Shown here: one piece after another, positions 1 through 6,034 of the stretch
Layout: the number at the start of each line of letters is the position of its first letter
How positions within the stretch are numbered: the stretch's first letter is position 1
Source: Candidatus Peregrinibacteria bacterium CG_4_10_14_0_2_um_filter_43_11
GTDB taxonomy: Bacteria; Patescibacteriota; Gracilibacteria; UM-FILTER-43-11
Direction: 5' to 3'
Assembly (NCBI GenBank): GCA_002792495.1
Contig: PFOK01000103.1
Location: 1 to 6,825, forward strand
DNA: 6,825 bases
Notes under the pieces: model-generated
Database searches by the model: none
What the model was told of the DNA's origin: nothing
What the model saw: only the letters and a program-made list of their open reading frames with translations
Translations under genes and position numbers: made by a program

Positions 1-27
1 TAATGAATTAGCTATATTTACAAGAAT

Positions 28-57
28 ATTTTATCATACAAATATGTATTTTGTCAA
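28..57 (-). promoter_or_regulatory. Leftward sigma70-type promoter for a gene outside the window
   Basis: Read on the minus strand there is a perfect -35 box TTGACA (52-57), an 18-base spacer (34-51) and a -10 box TAAAAT (28-33) preceded by TGA, which makes an extended -10. Transcription would begin near position 21 and run off the left edge, so the controlled gene is not visible. The spacer carries a small dyad, ATACA (36-40) and TGTAT (45-49), which could be a repressor site or simply AT-rich chance. The promoter reads in the same direction as proS and lies downstream of it, so the next leftward gene probably has its own transcript. The box matches are seen directly; activity is inferred. 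Confidence 0.55.
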
Positions 58-94
58 TAAAAACCTTCCATTCATGATTCCACCCCCCATTCTT

Positions 95-181
95 GTCATT
101 CCGTATTCGTTACGGAATCTCAGCAAACAATTTGCCATTATTAGGCAACAAAGAGAGATTCTTGATCGAATCAGAAATGAC
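95..181. repeat. Nested palindromic element (cloverleaf-like), possibly a dispersed repeat, 3' of proS
   Basis: An outer inverted pair GTCATT (95-100) and AATGAC (176-181) encloses several perfect hairpins: an 8-bp stem 98-105/111-118 with a 5-base loop; TTGCC/GGCAA at 132-136/144-148; and GATTC/GAATC at 157-161/168-172. A competing 7-bp pairing GAATCTC/GAGATTC joins 115-121 with 155-161, so alternative folds are possible. The GTCATTCCG...CGGAATCTC start resembles a short palindromic repeat family seen scattered between genes in many bacterial genomes. It begins 15 bases beyond the proS stop on the proS transcript and may stabilise or end that message, although no U-tract follows. Only one copy lies in this window, so repeat status is inference. 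Confidence 0.5.
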
Positions 182-196
182 CACAGGCAGAGAAAT

Positions 197-1909
197 TTAC
201 TCATAAAAATCCATAATCGCCTTCTCCACATCACTCAATTTCACCTCTTTTGCTTCCGACTCTGCACGCCCCTTCCATTCGACCGCCTGATTTTTAAGAG
301 TACGATCCGAAAGAACAAGTCGAAGCGGAATACCGATGAGATCCGCGTCATTGAGTTTTACCCCCGCCCGTTCATCACGATCATCATAAAGCACTTCGAT
401 ACCGACGGCTAAAAGCGATTCATAAAGTTTGTCCGCGTCTTTCTGAACATCCCCGATGGTGACCAGGTGAACCTGATAAGGCGCAATTGCTTTCGGCCAA
501 ATCATTCCTTTTTCATCGTGATGCACTTCGACAACCGTCCCCATGGTACGACCGATACCGATGCCATAACAACCCATGTAATAAGGCTTCGCCTTTCCGT
601 CGTTATCCACAAAGACCGCGCGAGCCATCTTGGTGGAATAATGGGTTCCAAGCTGAAAAATGTTTCCCACCTCAATCCCCTTCCCTTCGATCAACTCCTT
701 TCCGTCTTCGGTCTCACAATCCGCAGGGGGAGAGGCAATATCCGTTTCCAGATCCGGCGTGTAATCGCGATCGATATTCATGTTGAAAAGATCACTGTTT
801 TTTTTATTAGCGCCACCATAAGCATTTTTAACGCCACGCAAAGAGATATCGGCAACAATGAAGATTTCAGTTCCTTTTTTAGCGCCTTCTTTGATTTTTA
901 CGGGGGAAATAAACCCGGGTTCGGAATGGAGCGTGTCGCGAATCTCCTCATCAGTCGCGGGACGAAGTTCAAGAGCGTCAACCGCTTTTTTGAGTTTCAC
1001 CTCGTTCACACTGTAATCCCCGCGAATAATAGCGAGAACAAATCGCCTTTTTTCGTCAACAAACAACACGTCTTTGATCTGTTGCCAAAGGGGTTTGTTA
1101 TGCAGCTTCACTCCCTCTTCCATCGTTGTACCACGAACGGCTTCTACCTCTTCGAGAGGCAACATTTCTTCATCAGGATTCATCACCTCTCGCTTAAACA
1201 CGGCAACCTCTTCATGTGCCGCATAAGAACGGTCTTTGGTCATCAAAAAACGACTCTCTCCCGCATCGGATTCCACCACAAACTCATGACAATATTCCCC
1301 ACCGATATAACCGTTATCGGATTCAATGGGGATGGTATCCAACCCCACTCTTTTAAAAATAGTCTCATACGTTTTCCACATGGAGTCGTACTCTTTTTTA
1401 AAGTCATCCGCATCGGTATGAAACGAATAAGCGTCTTTCATCAAAAACTCACGAACACGTAAAAGTCCTCCGCGTGCGCGCTTTTCATCACGGAACTTTT
1501 GGGAAAACTGATAAATGTTGAACGGCAGATCTTTGTAGCTGACATTGAACTTACGAACCACATCCACCATCATTTCTTCGGCCGTTCCACCAAGCGCAAA
1601 ACGGGCACCACGTTGATCTTCAATCGTCATCAGTTCAAACCCAACACTATTGGTACGGTTGGTTTCTTCCCACAATTCAAGCGGGTGCAATACCGGTGTG
1701 ATCATTTTCTGAGCACCGGACTTATTCATTTCTTCTTCCACAATCGCGACGATTTTATCCTGGACACGAATCCCGAGGGGAAGAAAATAATAACGACCGG
1801 CAACGGATTCACGGATGAACCCTGCCTGATAAAGGAGCTTATGACTGACAAGCCTTACATCCGCCGCGACTTCCTTAACGGTCTTTCCGAACAATTGTGA
1901 ATAACGCAT
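197..1909 (-). CDS. proS: Prolyl-tRNA synthetase, bacterial type with INS editing domain
   Basis: Charges tRNA-Pro with proline using ATP, in the cytoplasm. The 570-residue length matches the bacterial family (E. coli about 572). The class II catalytic core runs from residue 1 to about 220: motif 1 region around 38-80 (GRYYFLPLG, then the TPVLHP strand), the proline-site TxE signature GGTAEE at 107-112, and motif 2 FRDEKRARGGLLRVREF at 139-155 followed by MKDAYSF. The editing insertion (INS), which hydrolyses Ala-tRNA-Pro, spans roughly 224-406; RGDYSVNEVKL (296-306) and a GxxxP loop GFISP (332-336) are characteristic. Motif 3 is GCYGIGIGRT (446-455), followed by EVHHDEKGMIWP. The anticodon-binding domain fills 475-570. 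The ATG start gives the normal N-terminus (MRYSQLF). No Shine-Dalgarno is visible, and the AT-rich upstream region shows no clear -35/-10 pair. It is transcribed divergently from the pilin/que cluster. No key motif is missing. Confidence 0.97.
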   Translation of the reverse strand: MRYSQLFGKTVKEVAADVRLVSHKLLYQAGFIRESVAGRYYFLPLGIRVQDKIVAIVEEEMNKSGAQKMITPVLHPLELWEETNRTNSVGFELMTIEDQRGARFALGGTAEEMMVDVVRKFNVSYKDLPFNIYQFSQKFRDEKRARGGLLRVREFLMKDAYSFHTDADDFKKEYDSMWKTYETIFKRVGLDTIPIESDNGYIGGEYCHEFVVESDAGESRFLMTKDRSYAAHEEVAVFKREVMNPDEEMLPLEEVEAVRGTTMEEGVKLHNKPLWQQIKDVLFVDEKRRFVLAIIRGDYSVNEVKLKKAVDALELRPATDEEIRDTLHSEPGFISPVKIKEGAKKGTEIFIVADISLRGVKNAYGGANKKNSDLFNMNIDRDYTPDLETDIASPPADCETEDGKELIEGKGIEVGNIFQLGTHYSTKMARAVFVDNDGKAKPYYMGCYGIGIGRTMGTVVEVHHDEKGMIWPKAIAPYQVHLVTIGDVQKDADKLYESLLAVGIEVLYDDRDERAGVKLNDADLIGIPLRLVLSDRTLKNQAVEWKGRAESEAKEVKLSDVEKAIMDFYE

Positions 1910-1915
1910 GGCTTA

Positions 1916-1987
1916 AATTTTTAATTTTAGAATTTACAATTTTTATTTAAATAATAATTCCCCGATACAATTGGAAAATTAAAAATT
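1916..1987. repeat. AT-rich inverted repeat in the divergent intergenic region
   Basis: A perfect 13-bp inverted repeat, AATTTTTAATTTT (1916-1928) and AAAATTAAAAATT (1975-1987), flanks a 46-base centre in the gap between proS and the pilin gene. It covers the leader of proS and sits about 35 bases upstream of the rightward promoter. It could be a regulator or nucleoid-protein site affecting both divergent transcripts. However, both arms contain only A and T in a very AT-rich stretch, so chance is a real alternative. The arms are seen; function is not known. Confidence 0.3.
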
Positions 1988-2021
1988 ATAAATTTTAAAC
2001 CCATTGTATATAAGAAAGCCA

Positions 2022-2050
2022 TTGTCGTAAAGCCGGAGGTTTGATAAAAT
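2022..2050 (+). promoter_or_regulatory. Extended -10 promoter for the pilin / AI-2E / que cluster
   Basis: TTGTCG (2022-2027, 4 of 6 matches to the -35 consensus), a 17-base spacer and TAAAAT (2045-2050, 5 of 6), with TGA directly before the -10 giving an extended -10. A start near 2057 would leave a leader of about 17 bases before the ATG at 2074. The genes that follow on the plus strand are separated by at most 26 bases as far as the end of queC, so this is the best candidate for the operon promoter. The spacer also contains GGAGG (2035-2039), which would not be transcribed from this start. Confidence 0.55.
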
Positions 2051-2069
2051 GACTGCAACTGAAAAATAA
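2035..2069 (+). other. Possible six-codon leader ORF with a Shine-Dalgarno
   Basis: GGAGG (2035-2039) stands nine bases before an ATG at 2049 that opens a six-residue ORF, MTATEK, ending in TAA at 2067-2069, five bases before the pilin ATG. It is the only good Shine-Dalgarno/start pair noticed near a gene start in the window. It could be a leader peptide coupled to the pilin gene, but only if a transcript begins upstream of 2035, for example near the TTGTAT/TATAAG stretch around 2004-2014. The extended -10 promoter at 2022-2050 overlaps it, so the two readings compete and the promoter reading is preferred. Confidence 0.15.
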
Positions 2070-2073
2070 ATAA

Positions 2074-2511
2074 ATGACCGATAAAATGAACCCCATACCC
2101 AAAAAACTTTTTGCCGATATTGGCATCGCCCTCCTTTTGGCAATTCTCATTTTTCATCTGCCCGGTTTTGCGCAAAGCAGTTTCGATATTCCTACTCTGT
2201 TACCGGCCAAAGATGAATCGATTGGGGGAAATGGCGACGCCTGTGTGGGTCTGGCAACGATGATCCGCACCGGAAACATTCATTTAAGAAACCTGCCCTG
2301 TTTCATCAAATTCATTTCGCAAACCCTGATCGGCGTTGCCGGAAGTCTGGCGGTGGTTTTTGTAATGATTGGTGGATACCGCTACGTACTGGGTGGCACG
2401 GAAGATAAAGAATCAGCCAAAAAAACAATCACTTTTGCACTCATCGGTCTGGCAATAAGCCTAATGGCATGGATCATTACGGATCTGGTGCTTCAGGTTG
2501 CAACCGAATAA
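2074..2511 (+). CDS. Small secretion-pilin-like membrane protein (T4SS pilin-type, Patescibacteria style)
   Basis: A 145-residue protein with an N-terminal signal segment (basic residues 4-11, hydrophobic 16-33, plausible cleavage after GFA at 31-33). A short exported loop carries two cysteines (C57 and C76, possibly a disulfide). Two transmembrane helices follow: about 84-106, ending in the GGYRYVLGG motif (100-108), and about 118-142. Between them is a charged turn TEDKESAKK (109-117). Signal peptide plus two helices with a GGxxYxxxxGxxxxxxxAK signature is the layout of VirB2/TrbC-like 'type IV secretion system pilin' families, which are frequent in Patescibacteria. Whether it builds a pilus is unknown; no VirB4, VirB6 or other secretion gene is visible. 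It is first in the plus-strand cluster, 26 bases before the permease gene. The ATG at 2074 was chosen; M5 at 2086 is an alternative start. There is no Shine-Dalgarno directly upstream. Confidence 0.75.
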   Translation: MTDKMNPIPKKLFADIGIALLLAILIFHLPGFAQSSFDIPTLLPAKDESIGGNGDACVGLATMIRTGNIHLRNLPCFIKFISQTLIGVAGSLAVVFVMIGGYRYVLGGTEDKESAKKTITFALIGLAISLMAWIITDLVLQVATE

Positions 2512-2537
2512 AATTATTTTTTAATTCATTGAGCAAA

Positions 2538-3785
2538 ATGCCGATCAAAAAATATCACGCCTTTCTAAGGCGATCTCACAAAAAAATCAATGAACTCAAA
2601 CGGAAGTTGCAAACCCTTTCGTGGAAAAACGAAGCCCTTGAAACCGAAGAAAAAGTATTGAAAAAAATTGCCGAAAAACCCGTGCAGGAAGTTCGTGTTG
2701 TACTCTCGATGGAATCGGTTTTTAAAGCCGCTTTTGTAATCCTTATGATCATCGGACTGGTCTTTTTGTTGAGTTACATCAAGAGCATTATTATTATTTT
2801 CCTGGTAGCACTTTTTCTTTCCGCCGCATTCAGCCCCGCCGTAGATAGACTTCAAAAAAATCATATCCCACGTCCTCTGGGAATTTTAATCATGTACATC
2901 ATTGTTCTCGGAATCATTGTAGTGATTTTTACCTCTCTAATTCCAATCGTCGCTGAACAAATCACGGCTCTCGCCTTTTCAGTGCGTGACATGATTTACG
3001 GCCTGGTGAATGGAACCAATCCTGATTCGTGGTTCATGTCCAAAATTCAACCCATCGCCAATGAAATTTGGCAGAACGTGGATCAAACACAAGTCATCAC
3101 CACCGCGACAAACACGTTAAAAGAAATCGGCTCGGGACTCACCAATTTTGCCGGCAACGCGATCGGAGCGATTTTTACCATCTTCAATGGCCTTTTCAAT
3201 TTAATGATCGTTTTAATCATCACCTTTTTTATGGTCGTCAATCAGCGGAATACCAGTGATTTTTTCCAATCCCTTTTCCCCGAAAGATACTCCGGTTATA
3301 TCACCTTAAAAACCAAAGAAGTGAGCCGTCGTATCGGCGAGTGGATCCGCGGACAAGCACTCCTTGCAATCGCGATGGGTATACTCACATTCATTGTGTT
3401 CTCCATTATAGGACTCCACTATTCATTAACCTTGGCAATGGTTTCGGCAATGGCGGAATTCATTCCCTACCTCGGCCCCCTCATCACTTTCGCTTCGACT
3501 GCCTTAATCGCCCTCAATCAGGATCCCATTCTACTCCTTTGGCTCATCCCCGCCTACGCGGTTATTCAGTTCACAGAAGGCAACATCATGGTTCCGCTCA
3601 TTATCGGAAAATCCGTCGGAATGAACCCGATCATCATTCTCTTTTCATTGCTAGCCGGTGCCACCATTGGAATTCGTATCGGAGACGGAAGTTTCGCCCT
3701 GGGACTTGTTGGAATGATCATCGCCGTACCGGTAGCCAATATCATTTCGATTTTTGTGGAGGATTACACGGGAAAACATAAATAA
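2538..3785 (+). CDS. AI-2E family (PerM/UPF0118) membrane transporter with an N-terminal coiled coil
   Basis: A 415-residue polytopic inner-membrane protein of the AI-2E/PerM family, whose members include the autoinducer-2 exporter TqsA and Na+/H+ antiporters; the substrate here is unknown. Residues 1-55 are cytoplasmic, very basic and heptad-like (about 11-47), probably a coiled coil. Helices lie at about 62-80, 82-98 and 114-134. A soluble region (about 137-205) follows, then helices at 206-234, 272-293, 297-322, 331-346 and a long hydrophobic stretch at 363-405. Family marks include the EFIPYLGP motif (307-314), EGNIMVPLIIGKSVGMNP (347-364) and the C-terminal GMIIAVPVANI (392-402). The ATG at 2538 is preferred because an in-frame ATG at 2469 would overlap the pilin gene by 43 bases and add residues unlike the family. 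The gene sits 26 bases after the pilin gene and 21 bases before queE, so it is probably cotranscribed. The extra N-terminal coiled coil is unusual for the family. Confidence 0.9.
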   Translation: MPIKKYHAFLRRSHKKINELKRKLQTLSWKNEALETEEKVLKKIAEKPVQEVRVVLSMESVFKAAFVILMIIGLVFLLSYIKSIIIIFLVALFLSAAFSPAVDRLQKNHIPRPLGILIMYIIVLGIIVVIFTSLIPIVAEQITALAFSVRDMIYGLVNGTNPDSWFMSKIQPIANEIWQNVDQTQVITTATNTLKEIGSGLTNFAGNAIGAIFTIFNGLFNLMIVLIITFFMVVNQRNTSDFFQSLFPERYSGYITLKTKEVSRRIGEWIRGQALLAIAMGILTFIVFSIIGLHYSLTLAMVSAMAEFIPYLGPLITFASTALIALNQDPILLLWLIPAYAVIQFTEGNIMVPLIIGKSVGMNPIIILFSLLAGATIGIRIGDGSFALGLVGMIIAVPVANIISIFVEDYTGKHK

Positions 3786-3806
3786 AATCACCTAAATCAA
3801 GATCCA

Positions 3807-4454
3807 TTGAAGATCGTAGTAAACGAAATTTTCCAATCCATTCAGGGTGAAGGCCCCGGTACGGGAAAGCCTTCTGTTTTCATCCGATTGGGAGGGTGTA
3901 ATTTGACATGTCGTTGGTGTGATAGCAAATTCGCATGGCACACAAAATACCAAGATAATCACGTCATGTCAGTCGAGACAGTGATCGATAGAATCAAAAG
4001 CTACCCCTGCAATCACCTTGTCATCACCGGCGGAGAACCGTTGTTACAGCAAAAGGAAATCGAAGTGATTTTAAAGAAACTCCCCAATCACACCGCCGAG
4101 CTGGAAACAAACGGAAGTATCACATGCGACATTAAAAAACACCTGACTCAAATCAATTGTTCACCAAAACTAAGTGGCAGCGGCAACAAGCCCTATCCGC
4201 TCCGGATCAAACCGACAAATAAAAAAGTGATTTTTAAATTTGTAGTATCAAAAAAATCAGATCTAAACGAGATTGATCAATACGTTCGAAAATACAAAAT
4301 CCCTAAATCCAAGGCCTACTTAATGCCCGAGGGGGTAGAAAAATCAGGAATTGAAAAACGATCCAAATGGCTGGTTGAACTCTGTAAAAAAGAAGGCTAC
4401 AATTTCACCACCCGTTTACACATTCTGCTCTATGGCAACCAACGTAAAAAATAA
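3807..4454 (+). CDS. queE: 7-carboxy-7-deazaguanine synthase (radical SAM)
   Basis: Converts 6-carboxy-5,6,7,8-tetrahydropterin to 7-carboxy-7-deazaguanine (CDG), a radical-SAM ring contraction needing a 4Fe-4S cluster, SAM and Mg2+. The 215-residue protein opens with EIFQSIQGEGPGTGKPSVFIRLGG, the family's substrate loop. The cluster ligands follow as C31-x3-C35-x2-C38 in GGCNLTCRWCDS, with W37-C38-D39 typical of QueE. The SAM-contacting GGEP motif is at 75-78 (VITGGEP). KLSGSGN and the terminal RLHILLYGN are also family-typical. The start is TTG at 3807: an in-frame stop at 3783-3785 (the permease's own TAA) and the absence of any ATG between force it. No Shine-Dalgarno is visible, so translation may depend on coupling to the permease gene 21 bases upstream in the same frame. 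The 3' end overlaps queC by 23 bases. Confidence 0.94.
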   Translation: MKIVVNEIFQSIQGEGPGTGKPSVFIRLGGCNLTCRWCDSKFAWHTKYQDNHVMSVETVIDRIKSYPCNHLVITGGEPLLQQKEIEVILKKLPNHTAELETNGSITCDIKKHLTQINCSPKLSGSGNKPYPLRIKPTNKKVIFKFVVSKKSDLNEIDQYVRKYKIPKSKAYLMPEGVEKSGIEKRSKWLVELCKKEGYNFTTRLHILLYGNQRKK

Positions 4455-5103
4455 TCAGGCCATTGTCCTCCATTCCGGCGGTCAGGATTCCACCACTTGT
4501 TTAGCATGGGCAATTAAAGAATTTAAAAAGGTGGAAGTAATCAGTTTTGATTACGGACAACGCCATAAAATTGAACTAAAGGGGGTAAAAAAGATTTGTG
4601 AATCACTGCAAATCCCCTATCAAATCATCAAAATTGACATCCTTAAAGAGCTGACAAAAAATGCTTTAACCGATAAAAAAATACAAATCAAAGCGGGCAA
4701 AAAAGGACAACTGCCTTCCACGTTTGTCGAGGGGCGAAATTTGATTTTTTTATCCACCGTGGCGATCATTGCTAAAACACATCATATTCCCCATCTGGTC
4801 ATCGGGGTGTGCCAAACCGATTACAGCGGCTATCCCGATTGCAGGGAAGACTTTATTAAATCGCTCCAGAAAACACTCCGCTTGGCGATGGATTACCCAT
4901 TCAAAATCCATACCCCGCTCATGCATTTAACCAAAGGGGAAACCGTAAAACTCATGCAAAAACTTGGAAGATTGGAATTACTGAAGTATAGTCACACCTG
5001 CTACGAAGGCAAAAGGCTCGCTTGTAAAAAATGCCCCGCCTGCAAACTCAGACTAAAAGGATTTAATGAAGCGGGTGTAGAAGATCCAATTGCCTATGCC
5101 TGA
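4432..5103 (+). CDS. queC: 7-cyano-7-deazaguanine (preQ0) synthase
   Basis: Uses ATP and ammonia to turn CDG into the nitrile preQ0, directly downstream of the QueE reaction. The protein has 223 residues (E. coli about 231). The PP-loop nucleotide site is SGGQDSTT (15-22). ISFDYGQRHK follows, the family's second conserved segment, and FVEGRNLIFLS marks the substrate region. DYSGYPDCR is also typical. The C-terminal zinc site is intact: C190, C198, C201 and C204 in HTCYEG...CKKCPAC, followed by LRLKGF. The ATG at 4432 gives a normal-length N-terminus; an in-frame ATG at 4351 would add 27 residues read from within queE and is rejected. The 23-base overlap with queE implies translational coupling. 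The TGA stop falls just after the family-typical DPI-Y ending, which shows TGA is a true stop here. Confidence 0.95.
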   Translation: MATNVKNNQAIVLHSGGQDSTTCLAWAIKEFKKVEVISFDYGQRHKIELKGVKKICESLQIPYQIIKIDILKELTKNALTDKKIQIKAGKKGQLPSTFVEGRNLIFLSTVAIIAKTHHIPHLVIGVCQTDYSGYPDCREDFIKSLQKTLRLAMDYPFKIHTPLMHLTKGETVKLMQKLGRLELLKYSHTCYEGKRLACKKCPACKLRLKGFNEAGVEDPIAYA

Positions 5104-5149
5104 AAAGTCCCGTGCGTGGATGCATGAATAGCTATCTTCGATTCTGAAC

Positions 5150-5200
5150 GCGAGAATACACATCCTCGCCATCCCCGATGAATATCGGGGGAAAACCTAA
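5150..5200 (+). promoter_or_regulatory. Structured leader between queC and queF
   Basis: The 107-base gap contains two adjacent perfect hairpins. The first is GCGAG (5150-5154) with CTCGC (5165-5169) around a 10-base loop. The second is CCCCGAT (5173-5179) with ATCGGGG (5184-5190) around GAAT. An A-rich tail GAAAACCTAA (5191-5200) lies just ahead of the preferred queF ATG at 5211. CATC in the first loop (5161-5164) could also pair with GATG (5177-5180), forming a pseudoknot that competes with the second hairpin. There is no U-tract, so a simple terminator is unlikely. Its place before the preQ1-forming gene invites comparison with preQ1 riboswitches, but the sequence does not match the class I consensus, so the function is speculative. 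Confidence 0.3.
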
Positions 5201-5210
5201 CACCACCCCT

Positions 5211-5633
5211 ATGTCATCTCAAAAAATCTACCAAGAAGGCTCTGACTATAAACAGGAAAACCTGAAAAAACTCCGCACCAAACTCAAAAAAGAAGCTCCG
5301 TTGGAAACATTTGCATTTACCGAAATAAGTCCGGGTGAGCATTGGGTGACGATAGAATCTCCGGAATTCACAGCCATCTGCCCTTTTTCGAACTACCCGG
5401 ATTTCGGCACGGTAACCATTACGTATATTCCGGATAAGGTTTGCCTGGAATTAAAATCGTTCAAACTTTATATCAACGCATTTCGTGAAGTGAAAATCTT
5501 TCATGAACACGTAACCGAAGTGATTTTCGCGGATTTTATGGAAGTCGTAAAACCAAAAAAAGCCAACATCACAGTCGACATGAACGTACGCGGCAATGTA
5601 AAAACGGTGTGTGAAAAATTTTATAAAGGCTGA
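5211..5633 (+). CDS. queF: preQ0 reductase (NADPH-dependent 7-cyano-7-deazaguanine reductase), short form
   Basis: Reduces the nitrile preQ0 to the amine preQ1, a four-electron NADPH reaction; preQ1 is then inserted into tRNA by Tgt to make queuosine. With the ATG at 5211 the protein has 140 residues, the single-domain (B. subtilis-type) form. The catalytic cysteine is C57 in CPFSNYPDFGT, with proton donor D64 seven residues on. The QueF signature ELKSFKLY is at 80-87. The substrate-binding HE pair is at 98-99, so Cys-to-Glu spacing is 42, as in the B. subtilis enzyme (C55, E97). An in-frame ATG at 5178 would give 151 residues but lies inside a hairpin and adds residues without family character, so it is less likely; the end is unaffected. 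No Shine-Dalgarno precedes either start. It probably belongs to the que operon, or has an unseen promoter in the 107-base gap. The stop is TGA. Confidence 0.93.
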   Translation: MSSQKIYQEGSDYKQENLKKLRTKLKKEAPLETFAFTEISPGEHWVTIESPEFTAICPFSNYPDFGTVTITYIPDKVCLELKSFKLYINAFREVKIFHEHVTEVIFADFMEVVKPKKANITVDMNVRGNVKTVCEKFYKG

Positions 5634-6022
5634 GCGGGAAGCAAAACGTCTGATGATCGGGTTTTGCATTGCGAGCGAATACAAAGGGAACAATTGAGGC
5701 GAGAGGCATTAACAAAAGAAATCAATTTTTCTATAGCGGCATCAATTTGTGTCTCGTACACAAGTCGACTCCCATTAACGAGCTTGGGTTTGGTTTTTTG
5801 ATACCCCTGAATCAAACGCCGTACATTTGTAATGAGAGTCAAAAAATCACCATTTCCAAGGCAAATATCTTCGACAAACCTCTCATTAAACGCGTCCATC
5901 ACTCTTTGCAAAAGACGACGACCGATTTCATTAGTGCCGACATGAACCAATCGATCATCACGGATACCAGTAAGAACCCGATCGCGATCAAAGCCAAGTG
6001 TTCTATAAGCAGAAGAAGTCAT
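5621..6022 (-). CDS. Uncharacterised 133-residue protein
   Basis: Not recognised. Residues 1-107 look like a normal soluble, mostly helical protein rich in Arg, Asp and Leu (DRDRVLTGIRDDRLVHVG early on, then RRLLQRVMDAFNE and QIDAAIEKLISFV). Codon use (many GAT, GTT, GGT, AAT) looks coding on this strand; the plus-strand ORF over the same bases looks like a shadow. The last 25 residues or so differ: they are Cys/Ser/Arg-rich and overlie an intergenic-looking hairpin and the final 13 bases of queF. The C-terminus may therefore be a read-through of a lost stop or a frameshift. No signal peptide, membrane helix or known motif is seen. Residues 37-61 resemble residues 8-32 of the upstream 127-residue protein (see findings). 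It is probably cotranscribed with that gene, 79 bases upstream on the minus strand. Confidence 0.55.
   Translation of the reverse strand: MTSSAYRTLGFDRDRVLTGIRDDRLVHVGTNEIGRRLLQRVMDAFNERFVEDICLGNGDFLTLITNVRRLIQGYQKTKPKLVNGSRLVYETQIDAAIEKLISFVNASRLNCSLCIRSQCKTRSSDVLLPAQPL
5641..5667. terminator. Hairpin between convergent genes, possible weak terminator
   Basis: GCAAAAC (5641-5647) and GTTTTGC (5661-5667) form a perfect 7-bp stem around a 13-base loop, starting seven bases after the queF stop. It is placed where transcripts of queF and of the opposing minus-strand gene meet, so a bidirectional end point is plausible. Neither side has a convincing U-tract, so intrinsic termination would be weak. 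The element lies inside the last codons of the opposing ORF, which may therefore run past its true functional end. Confidence 0.3.
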
Positions 6023-6034
6023 GGAGAGAAATTT

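Noticed and set aside
467..1462. A 331-residue plus-strand ORF opposite proS
   Set aside because: It lies wholly antisense to a well-conserved synthetase and its translation (rich in His, Arg, Phe and Asn) has no family character. It is a shadow of the proS codon pattern.
2469..2537. Upstream ATG for the AI-2E permease
   Set aside because: It would overlap the pilin gene by 43 bases and add an unlikely Cys/Gly/Asn-rich peptide. The ATG at 2538 sits right before the basic N-terminal helix.
4351..4431. Upstream ATG for queC giving 27 extra residues
   Set aside because: The added residues are read from inside the conserved 3' end of queE and have no QueC family counterpart. The ATG at 4432 gives the usual distance to the PP-loop.
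5150..5200. Calling a preQ1-I riboswitch outright
   Set aside because: The short stem and loop lack the class I core, and a second hairpin interrupts the tail. Only a structured leader of unknown function is supported.
5178..5210. Upstream ATG for queF
   Set aside because: The ATG lies in a stable hairpin without a ribosome site, and the 11 extra residues are not family-like. Starting at 5211 places the catalytic Cys at 57, close to 55 in B. subtilis QueF. It remains possible.
3807..5633. A 7-deazaguanine DNA modification (dpd-type) defence island
   Set aside because: queE and queC also occur in such islands, but QueF makes preQ1 for tRNA, and no DpdA-like transglycosylase or restriction gene is visible.
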